A stretch of 64,000 nt of DNA from Gnetum montanum (lineage: Eukaryota > Streptophyta > Gnetopsida > Gnetales > Gnetaceae). How positions within the stretch are numbered: position 1 is the stretch's first letter; each line of letters starts with the position of its first letter. The notes below the pieces were generated by a model. The model did not search any database and was not told the origin of the DNA. It saw nothing but the letters and a program-made list of their open reading frames with translations. The translations under genes and the position numbers were made by a program. Location of the stretch: assembly GCA_015680685.1 (NCBI GenBank), contig MNCI01001338.1, positions 124,001 to 188,000 on the forward strand. The letters run 5' to 3'. Shown here piece after piece: positions 11,358 through 21,331 of this stretch.

Positions 11358-11375
11358 TGGTGCTAGAAGGAGGGT
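11358..11375 (+). other. G1 primer binding site
   Basis: TGGTGCTAGAAGGAGGGT starts five bases after the LTR end. G2 has the corresponding tagcactagaaggagggc. I could not match it confidently to a tRNA 3' end from memory. It clearly differs from the tRNA-Asp site of the Athila-like elements, so the two lineages here used different primers. Confidence 0.65.
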
Positions 11376-11543
11376 CTACTCGCTTGTTGTTATTGGTTAA
11401 AACGTCACTACCTGTCAAAACTCATCCATCTTACCCATTTGAGTCTCCTCATCCCTGTTAGTCACACTGAGCTTGTGTCATGCCATGCTACAATTGTTTG
11501 CAATACAACTCCATTCGTCTACCCCAGTCCACTCACATTTATC

Positions 11544-14216
11544 ATGGAATCCTCTCAAGTGAACCCAGTAACACTACCAATTGCTGACTTTGGTGCTGAA
11601 GCTTCAAATCCTGTGACTGCTATGGAATCCATAACCGTCATTGAACACATAAATCCTCAAGGCCCTACATGCCAATCCCTTAGGCTACAGGGCAAAGGCC
11701 CTATTCATGCGAATCTTACACCCGAACAGTATAACTTTATCTACGTCAATTCCAAGCCAACCTACCCAGAGAGGGAAGCTAAGTGAGAATATGAATTTAT
11801 CCACAAAGGAGGATGTGAGTTTATCCCTTCAGCATTGGACATAATTCCACTATCTGAAAACCATCATAAACTCATATCCCAGCTTCTTATGGCTAGGAGT
11901 CAAGCCTTACTACTACCTCCCATAGAGCCTCAAGAAGAAGAAGATGACTTTGTAGCCCAATCTGAACATGGAGAATCATACCATACCATTAGCCCCCATG
12001 CCCACACAAACCCATTATTCCATCCTTTCCTGGAAGAAACTGTGTTTCCTTCTTCATCCACAAACACTTGAGCAACTGTTCCCCATTCTATTCCTACCTT
12101 CTGTGTGCTCAATAACATTCACTTTGATGCATCCACTTCTATCATTCCTCCACCAGTACAGTCCCAACAACTCCCCTAAACCAACGCAGGGTCGATCTTC
12201 CAACCTCAAGTAATTGGAATTCCATCAGTCATACCAGTTTCCACATCCACCCATTACATACCCTAGGTGTAGATTCATGGGGCACCATCGATTACCCCAA
12301 CCCAACACGTTCACGGTGTTACTTTAGAACCTGTGGCCGAGCAGTGGATTCCATCAGCTGTAGTCTCAGTCCAAAATACCATCCCACCACAATCAATATC
12401 AACCCAACAACCTCCCTTTCCAATGCAACAATTAAACCATTATTATCCATAATCTATGTAATCCACTAGTTTTCCTACTACCCAAGAATGGGCAAACACA
12501 CAAAAAATGATGCACTCATTGGCAGAAGAATTGAAATGCCTTAAAATTGTGAACACGAAAGAGGTCAAAGTACTAGATTTCTATCAAGATGATCTAATTG
12601 ATCCCTTAGTTCCACCCTTGACCTTGCCAAAAGGAGTCTCATTACCTCAACTGACCAAGTACAATGGAGAAGGAGACCCAAATGCCCACCTAGTGACATT
12701 TAGAACTGAAAGTCTTTTACTTCAAGTATGGCCCCATGTAATTTTGCGAGTGTTTGCAATGTCCTTAACCAGAAAAGCCTTAGACTGGTACTGATCTTTA
12801 CCCCATAGATCTATATCTTCTCTGGAGGATTTGTTGCACCAATTTTTCACTCGTTTCAAATACAATCAAAAACCTGAAGCCATGTTAGATAGCTTGATTC
12901 AAGTTAAACAAGCACCATTAGAGCGAGCGTAGAAATTTATCCAAAGGTGGAGTGTAGCCTTAAACGAACTTCACGAACCTATCCCTGAAACATATTTACT
13001 CACCATCCTTAAGTCAGCTATGAATGACTTTATTAAGTCAAAACTTTACTACTTGAAAGCCTGCACATTGAGCCAAGCATTCGTGCAAATCAAAGACATA
13101 GAAGAAGTGGCACAAACAAGTAATGACCTAGCCTACTCAACCTTTAGGAGCTAACACATGAGGAAAGGTAAATCCAAAACAACGATAGCAGCAGTGGTTG
13201 AGGGAAAAAAATCCACTATCCCAAACAACTATGAAAGAACCACACCCACTCATACACCTAAAAATTCCTCAAATAGAAAAAACAACACAGGTCATGCCCA
13301 CACCTTCGAAAGAAAAGACCCTGCTCAATACACACCATTGCCCATGAAGCCTTCACAAACTTGATCAACTTCTAAAGGCTGGGCTAATCCAACACAAACA
13401 AATGTCTCCTGTGACCTTGCAAAGACATGATCGCTTTTGCAAATTGGCCAAAAATCCAGCCTTAGCAATAGCCAACGAACCTTCCATTCCAAAAGCTTTA
13501 GGTTAGATAGGTTTTCTAAATATCACCAATGGTGTGGTCATGGGACTGATTACTGCTTTGCATTGAAACAAGACATACAACACATGATAGATAGGGGTGA
13601 AGTAGTGTTCAACGAAACAAACCCGGTAAGACCCCAAAACCAATCCATGGGGGTCTACAAGGATCCTCTCAATACCAATACCAATGATGCCCCAAATGTA
13701 ATTAATACTGTCCATGTGGAAAATAGACAAGACATTCCTCGAAAGCCTTTTATGATTCGCTGGCATTCAAAAAACACACCTACCCCAATATATCCTCAAA
13801 CCCCTTTTACCATGTGCACGTCCCCCATACCACAAAACCATTCATCATCCACATACCTCCTTCAGTTGCCACCACAACAAACATACCATCTGAAAACAGA
13901 CCCATTCCCTTTGTGGTACAAATTCCAAAACACCTTGGCATACAACCCGCCTTCACTTCTCAACGACCTTTGCGAGAACGTCTTGTCGATAGGCTAATAA
14001 GAGAGCGCTTGGAAAGAGAAAAAAGAGAGCGCATAGAGAGAGAAAACTATGGACACGAATTAGGACTGCCAAAGCCTACACTGCTAAACACCGTTCCCAT
14101 GAGTCCGTCCATTGATGATCCTAGTACAAGTCATCAAAACAAAGATGAAGTCACGAGTCATATCCCAAACCCAGCATCCTCAGCTACTAACGTGAAAACC
14201 TCTCCACGAGAGATAT
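11544..14216 (+). pseudogene. G1 gag (Tat-type), broken
   Basis: Starts at MESSQVNP. The N-terminal part includes LTPEQYNFIYVN (11700-11760). A low-complexity Pro/Thr-rich linker spans about 12000-12480. The central gag domain (12507-13150) has QLTKYNGEGDPNAHLVTFR, RKALDWY and DFIKSKLYYLK. A zinc-knuckle-like CGHGTDYCFALKQDIQHMI sits at 13530-13600, the Tat version of the C..H/C motif. A charged stretch (ERLEREKRERIERE) lies near 14010-14040. Several stops and frame changes break it. G2 encodes the same order of segments, which supports the reading. Confidence 0.82.
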
Positions 14217-14218
14217 GA

Positions 14219-15223
14219 ATGCTGGGTCAAATGGACCAAATCTCTATGGATAAGAATATCCCACATGGTAAAAACCTAGCAAATGCATTGACCCAGGTCA
14301 CACAAGCCTTAAAACAAAAGAATACTTCTTTAAGTTTGTATGACCTAGTAATGACTTCACCAGTACATCGAGAGGCTCTTGTACGGATGCTAACTTCAAT
14401 TTCTATTAGTGAGGATCTTCCTGTAGATGAACCATCCATTTATGCAGTATTATCCCCACCACTTCAAGAATCGAAGACCACATCCTTAGAGTTTCGTGTT
14501 AAGGACATTAAGCTAGATGAGAAAACAAGGGAAATCACCACGGCCCCTATGTTCATAACAATACAGGTTGATCATTTCAAAATACGTAGGGTGAATGTCA
14601 ATGATGGTGTGGCAACAAATATAATACCTTTTTCCATCATTGAAAAATTGGGACTCACTGAACAACTACAACCCACAACAACCTCTTTCTTAAGATTTTT
14701 CAATCGTTCCCATGTGGGAGTGAAAGGCATGATTACCTTAGATTTCATAGTTGGTGATCAATTCCCTACATCAGCTAAATTCATAGTGGTTGATGAAATG
14801 CCAGGGTTTAATCTGATCTTAGGATGTCCTTGGCTAGCTCAACTTAAAGTCGTATCTTCAACAATCCATCAGGAGATCCACCTACCCTACGAGGGTGGTG
14901 AGATCATCATACATGGGGATACAATAGCATCGATTACTTCCTCATACCTTGAGGTAGGTCAAGGGTCAAAAATTAAGTTCATTAAGCCTAAAAAAGAAAC
15001 CATGAACATACATCTATTCATAAACCCACCGTTAACTCACAATACGGCTAGCACTAAAGAAACACAAGAAGACGTAGACATAGGAGCCATTCCTATTGAT
15101 GTCCCTTGGTCAGAACTACCCTTTGATATCATCGATGAAGGGCAAGGTGAATATAAAATCATACCCATACACCCAGCCCCACATGTTAAGCTACAAAAGA
15201 TCAAGAGGCAACTCAACAACTAG
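14219..15223 (+). CDS. G1 Tat-type protease region, 334-codon open frame
   Basis: Second longest open frame in the window. Residues 1-100 are the gag-protease linker (KKNTSLSLYDLVMTS-like block shared with G2). About residues 115-235 are a retropepsin-like fold with VNVNDGVATNIIP where active proteases have D-S/T-G, and FNLILGCPWLAQL as the C-terminal signature. G2 has DDGAATNVIP at the same place. The catalytic Ser/Thr is therefore not canonical in either copy. The frame closes after WSELPFDIIDEG and does not run into a reverse transcriptase. Upstream gag ends at a TGA immediately before the ATG, so this was one polyprotein. Confidence 0.72.
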   Translation: MLGQMDQISMDKNIPHGKNLANALTQVTQALKQKNTSLSLYDLVMTSPVHREALVRMLTSISISEDLPVDEPSIYAVLSPPLQESKTTSLEFRVKDIKLDEKTREITTAPMFITIQVDHFKIRRVNVNDGVATNIIPFSIIEKLGLTEQLQPTTTSFLRFFNRSHVGVKGMITLDFIVGDQFPTSAKFIVVDEMPGFNLILGCPWLAQLKVVSSTIHQEIHLPYEGGEIIIHGDTIASITSSYLEVGQGSKIKFIKPKKETMNIHLFINPPLTHNTASTKETQEDVDIGAIPIDVPWSELPFDIIDEGQGEYKIIPIHPAPHVKLQKIKRQLNN

Positions 15224-15230
15224 AACGAAT

Positions 15231-16415
15231 GATACGAACTGTTCGAAATGACGTTAAACTACAAATTACGAATTGTCTGAAATGTTGTTAAACTACAAAT
15301 TGTCTGAAATGACGTAAAACTACGACATGTCCAGTATGACGTTAAAACAGCCAACAAACGTCTACAATGACATTAAACTAGCCACGGTCAGAAATAGTTG
15401 GTTCCATTTAAAACCTCTTGTAAACATTACTACCTTTGGCCCACCATGGCATAAAACTGGTAATCCTTTCTTTAACAACAGATGAGACAGTCCATCAAGA
15501 CTTTAAACTGATGTACCAAGCCTGAAATGGCTTTAAACTAGAGCCAACAAATCACAAATTTATGAACTCTCGTCATTTTACATTGAATTTTCACTTATAG
15601 GTTACAAGCTACGATTTAGATTCTTGCACGGTCGTTGCTTTCTTTTCCAAGTATTTACCTTACATCTTGCTTTACACTTTAGAAATTTATGTTACATTTA
15701 GTTGCACACATATACTCTAGAAAATAAAGAAAAATAATAAAAAACATAAAACTACAAAAATACATGGCCTGAAAAGGCCTTAAACTAGCATACGGCCTGG
15801 AACAACATAAAACTATCACTTTTTGCATTGCTTTTCTTTCATTCATACATTCTAACTCTATGTATGATAGGTGTTTCTTGATGTTGCTTTCTTCCTAGTT
15901 GATTTTTGCAGGATCTTGCAGGGACGTGGCATGACCATGCATGCAGCATCACACTTTACACAAGCAAGGTAAGCATCAATCCACTATGATTATAAACTAG
16001 CACAAAATAGTCCTGGCATCATGACTTAAAATTGATACCACAGAGTAGTCCTGGTAGCATGACTTAAAATTGATACCACAGAGTAGTCCTGGCATCATGA
16101 CTTAAAACTGATACCACAGAGTAGTCCTGGCATCATGACTTAAAACTGATACCACAAAGTAGTCCTAGATCCTGACTTAAAACTGATACCACAGAGTTTT
16201 GTCTGGTATGACACTAAACTGCTACATCTGTCCACCATGACATGAAACTAGCATCCAGAGTCCACTAATACTATAAACTAGTTTTCCTCTTCACAGTCTG
16301 CCATGACTATAAACTAGCAATGCACCATCTGCCACGATGCTAAACTGGCACCGTCCAAGGGGTTATGACATGAAACTAATCCACAACAGTCCGCTAAGAC
16401 TATAAACTGGTGACA
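15231..16415 (+). repeat. ATGAC-TTAAACT motif arrays after the protease in G1
   Basis: Degenerate short repeats built on catgactTAAAACT. Near 15240-15370 they read gaaatgacgttaaactac, and from 15765 ggcctgaaaaggccttaaact. A cleaner part at 16008-16197 has five copies of a 38-bp unit (tagtcctggcatcatgactt followed by aaaactgataccacagag). Later copies read caccatgacatgaaactagc. The same motif flanks the antisense gene and follows integrase in G2. This suggests pol and the antisense gene were lost here by recombination between such arrays. Confidence 0.72.
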
Positions 16416-17556
16416 TCATCGATGACCAGGCAAAACTTAAAAAGATGTGTCGCTGCAATCAGCTATTCATGTTCCACAAAGACTTGTTGCATGATTCATC
16501 TCATGGGGCCTAATGAAATTGATGCTATTTATGATTCTGTCTACTTTGAAAATTATGTGTGGTGACTCCATCTCCTTATTTAAAGTTTTTAGCTGACTAT
16601 TTCATTTGTGGTTTTCTTGTCTTATTGGAGTTTTTTTTGCAAGATGACACTTCTGAGGCATTCGTGCATAGATGCATTTCATCATGATGACAAGGTATCA
16701 GATTTTTCCTAATGCCGCAACTGGGTTAATCAATCCATTCATAAGTACATTCCTGACTCCCGATACATTCCCTATTCCCCATCATGCTCCCTTATCCTAT
16801 TCAATTACACTCATCTCAAAACTCTTGATACATTCTACTCATCTCAAAACTCTTGATACACTGCTACACACTGTAACTCCCTAAGTAGTCGCAACGAAAA
16901 ACACAGTACATAATGCATGACATAAAATGCAAGTGCTCAAACATGAGCATAGCACTAAAAACAAGCTCTTTCAAAAAGACCAAAGAGAAAAAGAAAAAGA
17001 AAAGAAGAAAAGAATAAGCACAAAAGGTCAAAGAGCAAAATGTATAGAAAAGGTCTTCATGACCCTGTTGACATCATAAACAAAAGACTATTGGCCATTT
17101 TCATACAAGCCCCAAGCAAGAAGATAATTGTCTTGAAAAATAGTTACACTTGTATCTCAAAGAGACCATGTTGAACATCACCACGTGGCTTTGGCTATTT
17201 ACAATGGGCCTCGTAAACACTCTATAAGAGTCATGTTTCTCCAAAGAACGCACTTCCTTTAACTTGGCTCTGAGTCTGCTGAACACTGGCTATGGACAAG
17301 GACCAAAATACAGCTCATTCGCATGAGAGCACTCCTCTCCCACAATCCCAATAGCAATCATAACCCTTGATCAACTCCCAACTTCCCCCAGTTACAATCC
17401 CTTGCATCTTGAACCACATCCCCTCAATCCCATGTACTTTTCAAAATGGTGCGATAATATCCAGCCAAGGGCTGATGGTTAATGTTTGGTACTTGTTTGT
17501 TCATGGTGTTTGCACTTCTTTGTCGATGCCTCTCAGGTGAATTCCTCCAAATGTCA
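16416..17556 (+). other. G1 non-coding 3' region
   Basis: No coding potential was recognised. It contains a short duplication (ctcatctcaaaactcttgatacatt twice, 16810-16865), a purine-rich run (16970-17030, agaaaaagaaaaagaaaagaa) and then the stretch leading to the polypurine tract. It ends with text nearly identical to the end of the G2 internal region (cctccaaatgtcaacaaaga). Confidence 0.6.
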
Positions 17557-17570
17557 ACAAAGAGGGGCCA
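17557..17570 (+). other. G1 polypurine tract
   Basis: aacaaagaggggcc immediately before TGAAAGACC of the 3' LTR. G2 has aacaaagagggg in the same position (59209-59220). This is the plus-strand primer site expected at the LTR boundary. Confidence 0.75.
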
Positions 17571-17571
17571 A

Positions 17572-19223
17572 TGAAAGACCACTAATTTTGGCCTAGCACT
17601 TTTAGAAAAGAATCAAGCTAAGTCATGCTGCTGCCCAACATGATTATAGCATGAACAAACTTGGAGGCCTCCAAAATAGCCCTCGATGACCCATGATTCA
17701 ACAAGCAAGGTCCCCTCGAGGCCCACAAGCGACTGCACCAACTTCTAGCATCTAGAATCAAAATTTTTAGGTTCAAAATGTTTGGTTTTGGCTAAGTACA
17801 CTTTGGGTACTTTTTCATACGCTGCACAACGTAAGGATCAACGTCACCAACTTTTGGAGCCCCAAAATTGAGTCAAAATAGGCCGAAATCAAGCATAAGG
17901 ACCTCCCATGACCTTCACCAAGGTCCCCAGCAGCTCCCAACCTTCAGAAAATCAAGATTTGGGCTTCAAATGTGCCATTTTGACTTGGTGACGCTGGGGT
18001 TACTTTTTCAGATGTTGCACAGCGTAAGGATCAGCGTCACCAACTTTTAGAGTCTCAAAACTGAGCCAAAATGACTTGATTTCAAGGGTGTAAGTCATCC
18101 TTAGGGTCCACTATTGATAACTATGGGTCATAGCCTTAAGAAATTCCAAATTTTAGCTCAAAATTGTAAGTTTTGGAGGTCACATTGCAGGTCACACTCC
18201 AGGTCACGCTGGGCAGTCAAATTTCTCTTGTTGTACATTTCATTATAAATTCCCATTTGTGGGCATGTCAAGCCCTCATGGTCTAAATTAAATGTACTTT
18301 CATGGGCTTGAATAACCCATAAATTGTAAAATGCAATGTACCTGGTCAAGAATGTAGCTTGCCAACACACATCCAACTCGTGCACAACTATCCAACACAG
18401 ATACAGTGAACCTGGTTAAAGAATGCAGCTATCCAACACACATCCAACTCATGCACAACTATCCAACACAGATACATTAAACTTGGTCAAAGAATGCAAC
18501 TATCCAGCACACATCCAACCTGTGCCAACTAGCCATGGGACACATGTCGCTAGATCTACTTTCCTCTCATCTCACAACCATTGATTCCATTCTTGAGTTT
18601 CATGCCTGAGCCTAGTCCAACCCTATAAATTCACATAAACCAGGAGGCAAAAAAGATTAGGGAGGAAAAAACTGGAGAGATTGGCAATTCTGAGAGAGGA
18701 CAGAACCTGCAATCCTTGGCCCTTGGCACACTTGACTCCTTGCATCCAAGCATTTCTCACCTCCATCATCACATCATCACATCATTGCATCATATCATCC
18801 CAGGGCTAGGCGTTTGACTTTCCATCCACACGTGTGCAACTACGCTTTGAACGGTGCACAGTTTTTTAAAAATAATATAATACAATTTCATTATTGCCTT
18901 TCATTTACATTATTTACTTTAGTTTATTCTTTGTTTACAATATAGCTTTGTTTACACTTTATTTATAATTTAGTATGCTCTGTTTACATTTTGTGTCATT
19001 GTTTGCATTCCGTTTACACCATTTACGATAACCCCAGCGGTAGCCATAGCTTACGCTCAGGGGAAGTCCTTGGTTGATTTGCATGCAGAGCATACAAGGC
19101 ACTCTGCCTTCGTTTACTTTTCCAGCTTGCCATCGGGTGAAGGCAGGGTCAGCTGTGGCTATCTGACGATCTTTCAGTGTCTATTTTCCTTCAAGCCTCA
19201 CACCGATGATTTAGGTCAGTACA
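17572..19223 (+). repeat. G1 3' LTR, complete
   Basis: 1652 bp, from TGAAAGACC to GTACA. It pairs with 2930-4419 plus 11304-11352 and supplies the roughly 110-150 bp (about 19065-19174) missing from the 5' copy. The two copies differ by scattered transitions and small indels, so the insertion is old. The following CTCGC is the target duplication. Confidence 0.87.
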
Positions 19224-19228
19224 CTCGC

Positions 19229-19310
19229 TTACTGGTGAAATCCAAGAAAGCTACGTTCACTCCTCGTTAAGAAAAAATTCAAGTGCTTTGTCCCATCTCT
19301 ACTTCAGCCT
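19229..19310 (+). pseudogene. Penelope-like element, continuation after the G1 insertion
   Basis: Joining the base before the G1 5' LTR to this point restores one reading frame of the PLE. The left side ends ...IIPDVLA and the right side continues YW, a stop, then NPRKLRSLLVKKKFK. PLEs have an AYRRPxNLRDLLV-type segment just after the RT domain, so the match identifies both the element and the exact insertion point. After about 19310 no PLE-type GIY-YIG endonuclease motif could be seen, so the element is either endonuclease-free or its 3' end is lost. Confidence 0.8.
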
Positions 19311-19667
19311 GAATGAGTGGGGCCTAGTTAAATTTTTCATAAGTTCCAAAATTTTAAATTTCTTAAGTTGGGATAATTTAAATTCAACACTTTTGCACTT
19401 GTGCTCCTAACTTTGCATTTCTAAGCTTAAGACATATTGAAAAGGGGTGAGAATCCCCGAAAATGTTTTGTGTTTTAGCTTTACTTAGTTATTGTCAATT
19501 TGAATTTCTTTAGTTTGTATTCTATTTTTCCTTCTTTGCTTTCTACTTCATACTTTTGTTAGCCACACAAGATCAAAACCAATTTTTTTGTAACCCAAAA
19601 CTTTTTGTAACCAAAAAGTTTTTGTAATCCAAATTTTTTTGAAACCATGAACCCTAAAACTCCTTAT
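19311..19667. other. Probable 3' part of the Penelope-like element, no domain seen
   Basis: AT-rich, without open frames. At 19580-19640 three imperfect copies of a unit of about 21 bp (tttttgtaaccaaaa) occur. This lies between recognisable PLE sequence and a truncated Athila fragment, so it may be PLE 3' sequence. No GIY-YIG endonuclease motif was found. Confidence 0.4.
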
Positions 19668-20343
19668 GGTCATTAGTGCCACCCATTATCAATGTTATTC
19701 CATACACGAGCATCATGGTTGGCTTGTAAATGATGTTGCGGATATAAATCATAGCCTCCTGAGAACTTAGGAAAGTTTTTTAAATCAAGCCTAGGTAGAT
19801 GGATTTTCTTACGATGCCTATGGGATATCTGAATGGCCTCTATTATATGCATTAGGCTCTTACTAGCCAGTAGGGGTTCATCATCACTAAGTAGGTTGTG
19901 AGTTTTTGAGTTGGGATGATGTTGTCTTTGTTCATGTTGGCATTCCTAATTTTGCTTGTGGGTTCAATTTTTATTTCTCCATCGACCCCTTGAGGAATAG
20001 TCATCTATGTCACGACCTAACATTGAAAGAGTAGAGGAAGCAAGAGAACTGGAAGACTCATCGTGACTTTTGTAAGTCTCCCAATCATCCCCTGATATGC
20101 TCATGCTACCCACTGAGAAGGTCCTAGGACTTACAAGCCCCCTCATTCTATGGGATGTCCTATCCTTACTAGAAGTGTTTGAGTTGGATGATAAGAGTCC
20201 TTGTGTATTATTAGGGTGTCCATGAACATATGAAACAAATGCATAAGATTGAGTAATCCAAACTTCTTCTTCATCATAAATTACGTTGGTTCTCCAATTA
20301 ATTACCTTGCTAGATGTTGCATTATCATTATCCTATGAGAGAG
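19668..20343 (-). pseudogene. Athila-like gag, N-terminal fragment of a third subfamily
   Basis: The minus strand from about 20343 reads an Asp/Ser-rich N-terminus and then, near 19760, LDLKNFPKFSGGYDLYPQHH followed by LQANHDA. This aligns to the N1 segment LDINNIPCFEGGYN. The N-terminal part is unlike N1 or P2, so this is a separate subfamily. It is cut off at 19668 where PLE-side sequence begins. Confidence 0.7.
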
Positions 20344-20458
20344 ACATTGTCATGAATTGTGTGTGACTCAATTAAATTTCTTTTGTTTGAAGGATATATC
20401 ATCAATACCTTGTTACAATGATCTTATATGATATAACTAATCTAGATGATTAGCACTG

Positions 20459-20476
20459 TCCCTAGTAATAGCGCCA
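20459..20476 (-). other. Primer binding site, tRNA-Asp type, decayed
   Basis: On the minus strand TGGCGCTATTACTAGGGA follows the LTR end and one T. Against TGGCGCCGTTGCCGGGGA all differences are C-to-T or G-to-A. Confidence 0.75.
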
Positions 20477-20477
20477 A

Positions 20478-21331
20478 TGATGAGTGGTGAGGTACCCCTA
20501 TGCTCAACCATACGAATATGAGTGTGTATGTGCGATTCAGTCGAATTTCGTGAATAGACTAGTTGTGGCACCTAAATAGTTATACATTGATAGTAGTTCA
20601 CTATCTTCCTACCTAGACTAGTATTTGCTTTGTCATGTATGGTTTAGTCCAGAGTGAGATGTATGATGTGGTTTCTACTACTATGCTACTCTTGAGGACA
20701 ATGAGAAATAACTTGATTAAGCTAATAAGCAATAGGAGATAAAATCTAAGCTAGCCTAAGTGTGATGAGCATCAATTCTTAATCATCCGTATGTATCTTG
20801 GACTTCATGTACTACCTTTGGGATTGCCAAGCATACATCACTTGAAACACTACTTGATATGCTACTGGGTTACCACGTAGTTACACTTAAATGTTCGTGA
20901 TTATGTCATACTCATTTCACATTAGCAATAGGAATAGTAAATTATGATAAAATAAATATTAACTAGGAAAAAAACAATAAATAATTAACAATTAAATAAT
21001 TAAAAATGAAGTGAATGCTGCAATGATGGAGTAATCTTGATCTTTATTGTCGATTGTGTGCATGTCCAAGTATGTCACACTCGAACAAAGGTTCCATACA
21101 ATTACAAGTATTACACTATGGGCATGCACTTGGGGAAAGAATTGAGAACTAATAAAGATACTTTAAACTTCTAAAACTAAACAATATTCTCCTCCCATGC
21201 GCTTGAGTGCTATATTTATAGTCTAACACAAGAATCACGATATCATGTATATGATATCATATCTAGGCTACGATATCATGTACGCGATATCATGTACCCG
21301 ATATTGGGGCTTGGTAAACCATAAGTCATCA
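20478..21331 (-). repeat. Athila-like 5' LTR of the truncated element
   Basis: 854 bp with TGATGAG...AGTCATCA ends (on the plus strand), similar in size and layout to N1. Its U3 has at least four GATATC sites (21238-21305). No partner LTR is in the window; only this LTR, the primer site and part of gag remain. Confidence 0.75.

Larger units (their letters stand above)
2930..19223 (+). mobile_element. G1: Tat-lineage Ty3/gypsy element without pol, split by N1
   Basis: A 16.3-kb interval that is really a 9.4-kb element plus a 6.9-kb nested insertion (N1). Order: 5' LTR (2930-4419 and 11304-11352), primer site, gag, protease, a long non-coding region with repeats, polypurine tract, 3' LTR (17572-19223). 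Flanks CTTGC (2925-2929) and CTCGC (19224-19228) are a 5-bp target duplication with one transition. The host sequence is the Penelope-like RT, whose frame continues across. No reverse transcriptase, RNase H or integrase is present between 15224 and 17571, so G1 is a deletion derivative that depended on a pol donor such as G2, which shares its primer site, gag and protease type. Confidence 0.85.

Noticed and set aside
16008-16197. CRISPR-like array
   Set aside because: The 38-bp units are contiguous with no unique spacers, in a plant retroelement; ordinary tandem repeat.
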